Source: Phytoactinopolyspora halophila | GTDB taxonomy: Bacteria > Actinomycetota > Actinomycetes > Jiangellales > Jiangellaceae | Reading direction: 5' to 3' | Assembly (NCBI RefSeq): GCF_003287285.1 | Contig: NZ_QMIG01000030.1 | Span: 1 to 50,196, forward strand | Length of the DNA: 50,196 nt | Part shown: positions 1-7,793 of the stretch, piece by piece | How the letters are laid out: each line of letters opens with the position of its first letter | Position numbering within the stretch: the first letter of the stretch is position 1 | Notes under the pieces: model-generated | Seen by the model: only the letters and a program-made list of their open reading frames with translations | The model's database searches: none | What the model was told of the DNA's origin: nothing | Position numbers and translations under genes: made by a program

Positions 1-1
1 G

Positions 2-319
2 AAACCACGACGCCGCCTCGACATCCCGTGTGCCGACAGCCACGGCCGCGACACCGGCCTCTACCAGGTCGAACGACGCTACTGGCTCGATGACATCCCC
101 ACCGACAAGAACCAGCAAATCTTCGACACCCTACACACCTACTGGACCGACCAAAACTACGAAATCACCGAAGACGTCCGCGACCGCCACCTCGCCCGCG
201 CTCTCACCGCAGAATTCGAGGGCTTCCATGTACGCGTCTTGGAACGTGACGATGGACGCCTCAGCATCCGAGCCACATCACCCTGCATCGAAACCAGCGA
301 ATCCCCCAATGACACCTGA
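2..319 (+). CDS. Unknown protein, C-terminal part (5' end outside window)
   Basis: An open frame enters from the left edge (frame 2) and ends at TGA 317-319. It encodes about 105 residues rich in acidic and aromatic positions, including LYQVERRYWLDDIP and TLHTYWTDQNYEITEDV. This reads as real protein, whereas the overlapping frame that starts with ATG at 30 is Thr/Ser/Pro-rich shadow. I do not recognise the family. The style (alpha/beta domain with W and D/E clusters, polar tail) resembles small exported or lipoprotein-like proteins of actinobacteria, but no signal can be seen because the N terminus is missing. The stop codon directly abuts the first base of a perfect 75-nt palindrome, and the neighbouring gene converges on it from the right. 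Confidence 0.55.
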   Translation, partial: KPRRRLDIPCADSHGRDTGLYQVERRYWLDDIPTDKNQQIFDTLHTYWTDQNYEITEDVRDRHLARALTAEFEGFHVRVLERDDGRLSIRATSPCIETSESPNDT

Positions 320-394
320 CCCCCTCTCCCGCTGATCATGAACACTAAGCGACCACATAGGTCGCTTAGTGTTCATGATCAGCGGGAGAGGGGG
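320..394. repeat. Perfect palindrome, family copy 1 (35-bp arms, 5-nt loop)
   Basis: Bases 320-354 are the exact reverse complement of 360-394; the loop is ACATA. The inner part of each arm (TGATCATGAACACTAAGCG and the bases around it) recurs at 17767-17855 and, degenerate, at 4898-4955. The outer part (CCCCTCT) is specific to this copy. The left arm starts at the base after the TGA of the forward gene. The right arm contains the last four codons and the stop of the iolE-like gene. It could act as a bidirectional terminator between the convergent genes and could extrude as a cruciform. Confidence 0.9.
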
Positions 395-1302
395 GTGGTG
401 GGGAGCCAGGGGCGCAGGGCCTCCCGGTTGCCCCGCTGATCGTCGAACGCCCGATTCGGCGGGTCGGACGGCGACGGCGCCACATCCTGCTCGACGACGA
501 GCCACCCGTCGAACCCATCTGCCATGACGGTGTCCATGAACGTCGGCACGTCGAGATCACCGGCACCGAGCGGCACGAAGGCACGCCGCTCCCACACGGC
601 CCGCATACCTGCTCGTTCCCGCAATACGCCGGTGACTACCTCGGTACGGACGTCCTTGACGTGCAGGTGGTTGATCCTGTCCCTCCAGCGTTGCCACGCC
701 GCTACCGGGTCTCCCCCGCCGATGATCAGGTGCCCGGTATCCAGCGTCAGATCGACATCGGAGCGCGCGAGAAACTCGTCGATCTCTTCCGGGGTCTCCA
801 CGTACGTGCACGCGTGGTGGTGAAACGTCGGCTCCAGGCCGGCCGCACGCACTCGCTCGGCAGCCCGCCCCACATTCGCGGCGAGCCGCTCCCAGCCGGC
901 GCTGTCGAGCATGACTTCCGGAGCCCCACCGGGGGTGGCACGCCTGGTCTCGGAGCCCTGGTCCGCGAGGGTCGGAAGCGGTGGCCGTTCCGGCGCGACC
1001 GCGGCAGCCGCGGTGAAGATCTCCAGCACGTCGTCCAGTCCGCTCAGTGCCGTTTCGAATTCCGCGTCCGGGGCGGTGAAGGGCATATCGACCCAGCCGC
1101 CCGCCAGCGCCATCCCGTATTCCCGCAGCCTGTCCTGCAGCTGCTCGCCGCGCCCCAGCCAGCCGGCCGGACCCAGGTCGATCCCGTCGTAGCCGGAATC
1201 GCGCAACGGCGCCAGTATCGCCTCCGGCTCGGGAAAATCCTGGTCGGTGGTCAGCTCGAAGATCCCGAAGCTGACCGGAGCGTTCGCGATTCCGTTGATC
1301 AT
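379..1302 (-). CDS. iolE: IolE-like sugar-phosphate isomerase/epimerase family protein (probable inosose dehydratase)
   Basis: A 307-residue protein of the AP-endonuclease-2 TIM-barrel family. It begins MINGIANAPVSFGIFEL, and GYDGIDLGPAG follows strand 2. The metal-site motifs are FHHHACTYVET, LDTGHL, HLHVKDV and, near the end, VVEQD. In the inositol pathway IolE dehydrates 2-keto-myo-inositol to the diketone that IolD hydrolyses, and no other candidate for this step exists in the operon. IolH/IolI-type isomerase activity is the alternative. ATG 1302 is chosen because GGAGG lies about 10 nt upstream; the longer frame to 1518 runs into iolA. It is the last gene of the minus-strand iol operon, 74 bp after iolA. 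Its last codons (PLSR, stop) lie inside the palindrome at 320-394, so the present C terminus may have been set by that element. Confidence 0.8.
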   Translation of the reverse strand: MINGIANAPVSFGIFELTTDQDFPEPEAILAPLRDSGYDGIDLGPAGWLGRGEQLQDRLREYGMALAGGWVDMPFTAPDAEFETALSGLDDVLEIFTAAAAVAPERPPLPTLADQGSETRRATPGGAPEVMLDSAGWERLAANVGRAAERVRAAGLEPTFHHHACTYVETPEEIDEFLARSDVDLTLDTGHLIIGGGDPVAAWQRWRDRINHLHVKDVRTEVVTGVLRERAGMRAVWERRAFVPLGAGDLDVPTFMDTVMADGFDGWLVVEQDVAPSPSDPPNRAFDDQRGNREALRPWLPTTPLSR

Positions 1303-1376
1303 CACCGTGATACCTCCGGCATGGTGAAGCGGTTTGGATGGTCCCGTATGGGCGGGCCGGGTCGCGGACCCGGCGG

Positions 1377-2879
1377 TCAGGACGTCGGGAAGTGGTAGCT
1401 CGCCCCGACGGGTTGCTCGACGTGCGGCCAGCGGGACGTCACCACCTTGGCCCGGGTGTAGAACGAGATCCCTTCGGGGCCGTGGACGTGCTTGTCGCCG
1501 TAGAGCGACTCTTTCCACCCGCCGAACGAGTAGTAGGCCATGGGCACGGGAATGGGCACGTTGATGCCGACCATGCCCACCTGGACACCACGCTGGAACC
1601 GTCGCGCCGCCTCGCCGCTGGACGTGAAGATCGCCGTGCCGTTTCCGTACGGGTTGGCGTTGATCAGCGCGATGGCGTCGTCGACGGAGTCGACCCGCAC
1701 TACCGACAGGACGGGCCCGAAGATCTCTTCCTGGTAGACATCCATCTGCGGCGTCACCCGATCGATGACCGTCGGGCCGACCCAGAACCCGCCGTCGTAG
1801 CCGTCCACCGCATATTCGCGACCGTCAACGGTCAGCCGCGCGCCCTGCTCGGCACCGGACTCGATCAGCCCGACGATCCGGTCGCGTGCCTGCGCGGTGA
1901 TCACCGGTCCCATCTCGCTCGCCGGGTCACGGCCCGGCCCGACACGGACCTTCTCCGCCTTGGCCGTCACCGCGTCTACCAGGCCGTCGCCGGCGTCACC
2001 CACGGTCACCGCCGCCGAGATCGCCATGCACCGCTCGCCTGCCGAGCCGAACGCCGCGGCCACCATGTGGTCCGAGGCGAAATCGACGTCGGCATCGGGC
2101 ATGACGATCGCGTGGTTCTTCGCCCCGCCGAGCGCCTGCACCCGCTTGCCGTTGGCGCTGGCACGCTGGTGAATGTAGCGGGCAATCGGGGTGGACCCCA
2201 CGAAGGACACGGCCGAGATCTCCGGGTGATCGAGAACCGCGTCGACGGCCGACTTGTCGCCGTGCACGACGTTGAACACGCCGTCGGGCAAGCCCGCCTC
2301 GGCCCAGAGTTCGGCCACCAGCATCGACGCCGACGGGTCGCGCTCGCTCGGTTTCAGGACGAACGTGTTGCCACACGCGATCGCGATGGGATGCATCCAC
2401 ATCGGCACCATCACCGGGAAGTTGAACGGCGTGATGCCGGCGACGACGCCGAGCGGCTCGCGGAAGCTGAACATGTCCACGCCCGTCGAGACCTGGTCGG
2501 AGTACTCGCCCTTGAGCAGGTGGGGGATGCCGCAGGCGAACTCGATGACCTCCTGGCCTCGCTGCACCTCCCCGAGCGCGTCGGAGACGACCTTGCCGTG
2601 CTCGTCGGCGATGATCTCGGCGAGTTCACGCGAGCGTGCGTCGACCAGCTCGCGGAACTTGAACAGGATCTTCGCCCGCTTGCTCAGCGATACCTGTGAC
2701 CACGACTCGAACGCTTCGCGAGCCACGCTGACGGCCGTGCCGACGTCGTCGGGTTCGGCCAGCAGCACCTCGGCCTGCTGCTCCCCCGTCGCCGGATTCC
2801 AGACCGGGCCAGTACGGCTCGACGACGCGGCCGACCGGCGCCCTCCGATCCAGTGTTCGATGGTACGCACGCTGCTCAC
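1377..2879 (-). CDS. iolA: Methylmalonate-semialdehyde dehydrogenase (CoA-acylating)
   Basis: A 500-residue aldehyde dehydrogenase. The sequence ITPFNFPVMVPMWMHP, the catalytic SAGERCMA (Cys about 284) and GGAKNHAIVMPDAD are typical of the MMSDH/IolA branch, where Asn replaces the general-base Glu of hydrolytic ALDHs. The family converts malonate semialdehyde (inositol route) or methylmalonate semialdehyde (valine route) to acetyl- or propionyl-CoA with NAD+ and CoA, releasing CO2. Position between iolD and iolE supports the inositol role (last step, to acetyl-CoA); mmsA is the synonym. The start is GTG 2879, preceded by AAGGGA on the coding strand. The gap to iolD is 93 bp with no strong hairpin, consistent with read-through transcription. 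Confidence 0.93.
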   Translation of the reverse strand: MSSVRTIEHWIGGRRSAASSSRTGPVWNPATGEQQAEVLLAEPDDVGTAVSVAREAFESWSQVSLSKRAKILFKFRELVDARSRELAEIIADEHGKVVSDALGEVQRGQEVIEFACGIPHLLKGEYSDQVSTGVDMFSFREPLGVVAGITPFNFPVMVPMWMHPIAIACGNTFVLKPSERDPSASMLVAELWAEAGLPDGVFNVVHGDKSAVDAVLDHPEISAVSFVGSTPIARYIHQRASANGKRVQALGGAKNHAIVMPDADVDFASDHMVAAAFGSAGERCMAISAAVTVGDAGDGLVDAVTAKAEKVRVGPGRDPASEMGPVITAQARDRIVGLIESGAEQGARLTVDGREYAVDGYDGGFWVGPTVIDRVTPQMDVYQEEIFGPVLSVVRVDSVDDAIALINANPYGNGTAIFTSSGEAARRFQRGVQVGMVGINVPIPVPMAYYSFGGWKESLYGDKHVHGPEGISFYTRAKVVTSRWPHVEQPVGASYHFPTS

Positions 2880-2972
2880 ATCCCTTGATCTTCGATCTCG
2901 CTTCGTCGATCTCGCCTTGTCGCCGAGCCTCGCCGCCGGGCACTGCGACCCGCTCGTCGTCGCGTCCTCGGC

Positions 2973-4874
2973 TCACAGGTACGGGCGCTGGAACGCCTTG
3001 TGTGCTTCGTAGACCTTGCGCGCATCACGTGTGGTTTCGAGCTCGGCGGTTTCCGCTACCGGGACGTCCCACCAGGACTCGCTGCCCGGCGCCGGCACCA
3101 TGGGATCGGTGTCGACGTGGATCAGGACCGGACCGTTCGCCTGCGTCGCGTCCTTGGCCGCGCGCAACGCCGACCGCAGCTCGTCTACCCCGTCCGCGCG
3201 CAGCACGTGCGCGCCGAGGCTGGCGGCGTTCGCCGCGAGATCGACCGGCAGTGTCTCGCCGTCGAGCGCGCCCGTCTCCGGGTCTCGGTAACGGTAGCTG
3301 GTGCCGAACCGCTGGGCACCTACCTGCTCGGAGAGCCCACCGATGGACTGGAAGCCGTGATTCTGCACCAGCACCACGATGATCTTCACGCCTTCTTGCA
3401 CCGCGGTCACTAGCTCCTGGGCCATCATCAGGTACGACCCGTCACCCACCATGACGACGACGTCACGCTCGGGCTCCTGTCCCGACACCGCCAGCTTGAC
3501 GCCCAGACCACCGGCGATCTCGTAGCCCATGCACGAGTACCCGTACTCCACGTGGTATCCCTTCGGGTCCCGGGACCGCCACAGCTTGTGCAGATCACCA
3601 GGCATGGAGCCGGCGGCACAGAGGACGACGTCGTGCGGCTGGCAGGTCTCGTTCACCGCCCCGATGACTTCCGACTGTGCGGGCAACGGGACGTGGCCGC
3701 GGTGGTAGGCCGCCTCGACGAGGTCATCCCATTCTGCCGCCAGCGCCCGGGCTTCCTCGCGATACTCGGCACCGGTGTCGTATCCCGCCAACGCCTCGGT
3801 GAGGGCAGCGAGCGCCGCACGCGCATCCGCGACGACGGGAATCCCCGCGTGCTTGGCGCCGTCGAACCCGGCGACGTTGATGTTGACGAACCGCACGTCG
3901 GGGTGCTGGAACGCCGTCCGCGACGCGGTGGTGAAGTCGCTGTAGCGAGTGCCGATACCGACGACGACGTCGGCGTCGCGGGCGATCCGGTTAGCTGCCG
4001 TCGTCCCGGTTGCGCCGACGGCTCCCAGCGCCAGCGGGTGATCGTAGGGCAGCGATCCCTTGCCGGCCTGTGTCTCCCCCACCGGGATGCCCCTCGCCTC
4101 GCAGAACTCGCGCAGCGCTGCCGTCGCCTCGCTGTAGATGACACCGCCACCGGCGACGATCATGGGCCGCTCGGCCCCACGAATCGCCTCGACGGCCCGG
4201 TCCAGCGCGGCCGGCTCGGGTACCGGCCGCGGTACGTGCCACACCCGCCGGCGGAACAGCTCCACGGGCCAGTCGTAGGCTTCGGCCTGCACGTCCTGCG
4301 GCAAGGCGATGGTGGCGGCACCGGTCTGCGCCGGATCGGTGAGCACCCGCATCGCGCCCATCAACGCCGAGGGCAGCTGTTCGGCGCGCCACACCCGGTC
4401 GAAGAACGCCGAGACGGGGCGGAGCGCGTCGTTGACCGAGATGTCGTATCCGGCGGAATCCTCCAGCTCCTGCAACACAGGATTGGCGACGCGGGTGGCG
4501 AACACGTCTCCGGGAAGCAGCAGGACGGGCAGCCGGTTGATGGTGGCCAGCGCGGCCCCGGTGACCATGTTGGTGGATCCGGGACCGATCGACGCGGTGC
4601 AGGCCATGGTGGCCAGCCGGTTGCGCATCCGGGCGAACGCGACCGAGGCGTGCACCATGCCCTGCTCGTTGCGGGCCTGCCAGTACGTGAGCGCGCCGGG
4701 ATCGTCGACCTCGGCCTCAAGCAGCGCCTGCCCGATCCCGGCGACATTGCCGTGGCCGAAGATGCCGAAACAGCCGTCGAAGAACTTGTGCTCGGTCCCG
4801 TCGCGCTCGGCGTACTGCTGGGCGAGGAACCGCACGGTCGCCTGCCCGACGGTCAGCCGTTCCGTTTCACTCAC
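2973..4874 (-). CDS. iolD: 3D-(3,5/4)-trihydroxycyclohexane-1,2-dione hydrolase
   Basis: A 633-residue thiamine-diphosphate enzyme of the acetolactate-synthase fold. It has the N-terminal PYR domain (KFFDGCFGIFGHGNVAGIGQ), a central domain (MIVAGGGVIYSEA) and a C-terminal PP domain (VVVMVGDGSYLMMAQEL). The length and the FFDGCFGIFGHG signature are those of IolD, which opens the ring of the diketo-inositol to 5-deoxy-D-glucuronate. GTG 4874 is chosen because AGGAGAG ends a few bases upstream; the frame opens six codons earlier at 4892 without a better site. It lies downstream of iolB after a 73-bp gap that holds palindrome copy 2, so iolD may be expressed at a different level from the upstream genes. 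Confidence 0.94.
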   Translation of the reverse strand: MSETERLTVGQATVRFLAQQYAERDGTEHKFFDGCFGIFGHGNVAGIGQALLEAEVDDPGALTYWQARNEQGMVHASVAFARMRNRLATMACTASIGPGSTNMVTGAALATINRLPVLLLPGDVFATRVANPVLQELEDSAGYDISVNDALRPVSAFFDRVWRAEQLPSALMGAMRVLTDPAQTGAATIALPQDVQAEAYDWPVELFRRRVWHVPRPVPEPAALDRAVEAIRGAERPMIVAGGGVIYSEATAALREFCEARGIPVGETQAGKGSLPYDHPLALGAVGATGTTAANRIARDADVVVGIGTRYSDFTTASRTAFQHPDVRFVNINVAGFDGAKHAGIPVVADARAALAALTEALAGYDTGAEYREEARALAAEWDDLVEAAYHRGHVPLPAQSEVIGAVNETCQPHDVVLCAAGSMPGDLHKLWRSRDPKGYHVEYGYSCMGYEIAGGLGVKLAVSGQEPERDVVVMVGDGSYLMMAQELVTAVQEGVKIIVVLVQNHGFQSIGGLSEQVGAQRFGTSYRYRDPETGALDGETLPVDLAANAASLGAHVLRADGVDELRSALRAAKDATQANGPVLIHVDTDPMVPAPGSESWWDVPVAETAELETTRDARKVYEAHKAFQRPYL

Positions 4875-4897
4875 GACTCTCTCCTCTCGCACCCGAT

Positions 4898-4955
4898 CCC
4901 CTGATCATGTGCACTAACTCGCCTCATAGGACGGCTAGTGTTCATGATCATGTGA
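4898..4955. repeat. Degenerate palindrome, family copy 2
   Basis: This has the same core as the perfect palindromes at 320-394 and 17767-17855. The right side reads CTAGTGTTCATGATCA, and the left side CTGATCATGTGCACTA carries several mismatches. It sits in the 73-bp gap between iolB and iolD, and the iolB stop codon (4948-4950) lies in it. The outer arms no longer pair well. It looks like an older, decayed member; transcribed RNA could still fold into an imperfect hairpin inside the operon. Confidence 0.75.
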
Positions 4956-5874
4956 AGGGGAGGCGGGGGTCGGGATCCTGCGCCTCCCACTCCCCGCGCA
5001 CCCACGCGTGCTCGGGGTCGTCGCAAATCAGCCACTCCCGCTTCGCGCCGGGACCGGCCATCACGTTCAGGTAGTACATGTGGTATCCGGGCGCGGCCAC
5101 CGACGGCCCGTGCCACCCGTGCGGAATCAACACGACGTCACCGGTGCGCACCTCTTCCAGCACCTCGATCGGGCGTTCCGGCGTCCCGTACACGCGGTGG
5201 AAACCGAAGCCGCGCCGCCGCGTCGTCCCCCGGCTCGGCACGCCGCCCTCGCCGGGACCGTCGGAGATCTCGAAGTAGTAGATCTCCTCCAGCACCGCCT
5301 CCTCGCCGGGGCGATCCTCGTCGTGCTTGTGCGCCGGATACGACGACCAGTTGCCCGCCGGGGTGAGGACCTCCACGGCGATGAGCCGGTCCGCCTCGAA
5401 CGCGTGTGCCGCGCCGAAGTTGTTCACCTGCCGGGTCGAGTTGCCGGCCCCGCGCACCTCGACGGGCACGTCGTCGGCCGGGCGATAACGCGCCGGCCAC
5501 CGATTGCGGCACGCCGCACCGGGCAACGCGAAGCGCCCGCGCCCGCCAGAAACCGTGGAGATGATCTGCACGTCCGCATCGCGCGGGACGTAGACCGAGT
5601 CGGAAACCTGGTTGAAGACGTTCTCCCGGCCCCGCACCGTGAACTCCTCGCCATCGCAGACGACACGGCACGAACCGGACAGCGGGAGGACGAACATTTC
5701 CTCGTCGCCGGTCGCGAACCGGTGCTCCTCATCCGGTCCGAGTTCAACGACCCGCAATGACGACCAGCTCAGCGGCGCATCCGTCGCCGGGGTCGTCTCC
5801 AGCACATACGGTTCGCCGGCTGCCCTGCCCGCCGGGAGATAGTACTCGTCGCGCTTCGCCTCGCCGCTCATCAC
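4948..5874 (-). CDS. iolB: 5-deoxy-glucuronate isomerase
   Basis: A 308-residue bicupin protein. The second cupin carries YPAHKHDED, then LEEIYYFEI, and VVLIPHGWHGPSVAAPGYHMYYLNVMAGP near the end, the metal-binding His/Glu pattern of IolB/KduI-type isomerases. IolB converts 5-deoxy-glucuronate to 2-deoxy-5-keto-gluconate, the substrate of IolC. The frame opens with GTG 5874 followed by ATG 5871. AGGA lies 8 nt before the GTG and 11 nt before the ATG, so both are possible. Within the operon it follows the aldolase gene after 64 bp. The C-terminal codons and stop come from the edge of palindrome copy 2. Confidence 0.93.
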   Translation of the reverse strand: MMSGEAKRDEYYLPAGRAAGEPYVLETTPATDAPLSWSSLRVVELGPDEEHRFATGDEEMFVLPLSGSCRVVCDGEEFTVRGRENVFNQVSDSVYVPRDADVQIISTVSGGRGRFALPGAACRNRWPARYRPADDVPVEVRGAGNSTRQVNNFGAAHAFEADRLIAVEVLTPAGNWSSYPAHKHDEDRPGEEAVLEEIYYFEISDGPGEGGVPSRGTTRRRGFGFHRVYGTPERPIEVLEEVRTGDVVLIPHGWHGPSVAAPGYHMYYLNVMAGPGAKREWLICDDPEHAWVRGEWEAQDPDPRLPFT

Positions 5875-5888
5875 GTCGCCGTTCCTCG

Positions 5889-5924
5889 CTCGACTGCCTC
5901 TACCGTCTCGACTGCCTCTACCGT
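5889..5924. repeat. 18-bp tandem duplication
   Basis: CTCGACTGCCTCTACCGT occurs twice head to tail (5889-5906 and 5907-5924) in the gap between the aldolase gene and iolB. It overlaps no convincing gene. It may be a recent slippage duplication; no function is evident. Confidence 0.8.
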
Positions 5925-5938
5925 TCCTGATCTCACGC

Positions 5939-6847
5939 TCACAGCAGATTCACCGCCGTATCGACCGCCCCGGCCACGTCCCCGTCCGGCGGATACAGCA
6001 GCGTCCGCCCGACCACCAGGCCCATCGCCGTCGGCAGCCGCAGCACCTTCTCCCACTGCCGGAACGCCGCGTCCGGATCCTCCGGAACCTCGCCACCGAG
6101 GAGGACCGCGGGCAAGGTGGAAGCCGCGAGCACGCGCTCCATTCCGTCGGGATCGTCGTCGACGACGGGAAGCTTGAGCCACGTATACGCGGAGGTGGTG
6201 CCGAGTCCGGCGGCCACCGCCACCGACCGCAGCACCGCCTCGGTCGACAGATCGTTGCGGACCCGGCCATCTGTCCGGTACGAGATGAACGGCTCCACCA
6301 TCGCGATGCGCCGCCGCGCCGCGAGCTCCGACACGGCCCGGGCACAGGCTTGCAGCGTGGCTGGCGTCGCCGGATCCTCGGGATCGATACGCAGGAGCAT
6401 CTTGCCCATCTCGAAACCCATGTCCTCGATCGCCGCCGCGTCGTACCCGGTGAAACGGTCGTCGATCTCGAACACGCTACCGGCGAGGCCCGCGCGATTC
6501 ATAGAGCCGACGACGACCTTCCCGTCGAGCGCCCCGAGCAGGAGCAGGTCTTCCAGGACGTCGGCAGTCCCGAGCACGCCGTTGACGCCCGGGCGCTCCA
6601 GCGCGATCATCAACCGTTCGAGCAGATCCGCGCGATCGGCCATGGCCAGCGGGTCGGAACCCGCCCGGAGCGAGCCACGCGCCGGATGATCGGCGGCGAT
6701 CACCATCATCTTGCCAGTCGAGCCGAGCATGCCGTCCGGCTGCACGCGCCGGGCGGCGGCCTCGGCCACCGCCTCCGGCCGCGTCGTCCTGGCCCGCACG
6801 ATGCCGTCGATCCGCGTTTCCCCCAGTCGCGCGCGTTCAGCCGACAT
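5939..6847 (-). CDS. Cgl0159-family (beta/alpha)8 protein, probable 5-dehydro-2-deoxyphosphogluconate aldolase
   Basis: A 302-residue protein matching the Cgl0159-like family found in the Corynebacterium glutamicum iol cluster, related to DeoC/LacD-type class I aldolases. Recognisable stretches are GKMMVIAADHPARGSL, the barrel strand MVEPFISYRTDGRV and AYTWLKLPVVDDDP, whose Lys is a candidate Schiff-base residue. The inositol route needs an aldolase that splits the IolC product into dihydroxyacetone phosphate and malonate semialdehyde. No class II IolJ is present here, so this protein probably does that; this is inferred from position, not shown. ATG 6847 overlaps the end of iolC by 11 bp, indicating coupled translation. 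The longer frame to 6931 lies wholly inside iolC. Confidence 0.8.
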   Translation of the reverse strand: MSAERARLGETRIDGIVRARTTRPEAVAEAAARRVQPDGMLGSTGKMMVIAADHPARGSLRAGSDPLAMADRADLLERLMIALERPGVNGVLGTADVLEDLLLLGALDGKVVVGSMNRAGLAGSVFEIDDRFTGYDAAAIEDMGFEMGKMLLRIDPEDPATPATLQACARAVSELAARRRIAMVEPFISYRTDGRVRNDLSTEAVLRSVAVAAGLGTTSAYTWLKLPVVDDDPDGMERVLAASTLPAVLLGGEVPEDPDAAFRQWEKVLRLPTAMGLVVGRTLLYPPDGDVAGAVDTAVNLL

Positions 6848-7793
6848 CGGCGCTCCCCTCCAGCACGGCCTCGACCTCGGCGGTGGTCGGCATGGCGCTC
6901 GAGCACGCCAGCCGCGACGCGACAATCGCACCGGCGACGTTCGCGAACCGTACGGTGCGTTCCAAGTTCCACCCGCTCAACAGGCCGTGACACAGGCCAC
7001 CACCGAACGCGTCACCGGCACCGAGCCCGTTCACGACGTCTACCGGCGTCGGCGGGACCTCGTAGACTCCGGTCTCGTCCGAGGCGAGCACGCCCTTCGG
7101 CCCCTGTTTGACGACCGCCGTGCGCAGGCCCGCGTCGTGCAGGGCGCGTGCTGCGGCGCCAGGCTCGTCGGCACCCACGGCGGTGCGGCACTCGTCGAGA
7201 TTGCCGACGGCTACGGTCGCGTACGGCAAGGCCCGCTGGATCTGCTCCCGCGCCGCTTCCGGCGAATCCCAGAACATCGGCCGGTAGTCGAGATCCACCA
7301 CGGTGATGCCGCGACCACCCCGCGCCTCCAACGCGGCGAGCGTCGCGCTGCGGCTGGGCTCCTCCGACAGGCCGGTGACGGTCACCCAGAACACGTCGGC
7401 GGCGCGAATCGCGTCGAAGTCGAGCTCGTCCCGTTCGATCTGCATGTCCGGCGCGGGCGTGCGGCCGTAGAAGTAAAGGGGGAAATCATCCGGCGGGAAG
7501 ATCTCGCAGAATGTCACCGGTGTCTGAAGTCCCGGCACGGAAGTGACCATCCGGTCGTCAACGCCGAAACCTTGCAGCTCGGCGTGGAGGAACCGGCCGA
7601 ACGGATCGTCACCGGTGCGGCTGATCGTCGCGGCCCGCCGGCCATGCCGTGCCGCGGCCACGGCCACGTTCGTCGAGCTTCCCCCGAGGTACTTGCCGAA
7701 GCTCTCCACCTGTTCCAACCCGACGCCCACCTGCAACGGGTAGACGTCGACGCTGATCCGACCCATCGTCACGATCTCGAAAGACGGGGTCAC
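6837..7793 (-). CDS. iolC: 5-dehydro-2-deoxygluconokinase
   Basis: A 318-residue PfkB/ribokinase-family sugar kinase. The N-terminal GRISVDVYP and GGSSTNVAVAAARHG form the substrate lid region; the C-terminal NGLGAGDAFGGGLCHGLL holds the anion hole and catalytic Asp of the family. The sequence VDLDYRPMFW is typical of IolC. It phosphorylates 2-deoxy-5-keto-gluconate. The start is GTG 7793, overlapping the iolG stop as GTGA, which indicates translational coupling. The next gene starts 11 bp before its end. Confidence 0.93.
   Translation of the reverse strand: MTPSFEIVTMGRISVDVYPLQVGVGLEQVESFGKYLGGSSTNVAVAAARHGRRAATISRTGDDPFGRFLHAELQGFGVDDRMVTSVPGLQTPVTFCEIFPPDDFPLYFYGRTPAPDMQIERDELDFDAIRAADVFWVTVTGLSEEPSRSATLAALEARGGRGITVVDLDYRPMFWDSPEAAREQIQRALPYATVAVGNLDECRTAVGADEPGAAARALHDAGLRTAVVKQGPKGVLASDETGVYEVPPTPVDVVNGLGAGDAFGGGLCHGLLSGWNLERTVRFANVAGAIVASRLACSSAMPTTAEVEAVLEGSADVG

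Noticed and set aside
1338-2699. Long plus-strand frame of 453 codons opposite iolA
   Set aside because: Arg/His/Gly-rich shadow of the iolA reading frame, with no family pattern and no ribosome binding site.
3552-4904. Long plus-strand frame of 450 codons opposite iolD
   Set aside because: Composition is that of an antisense shadow; iolD on the other strand is unmistakable.
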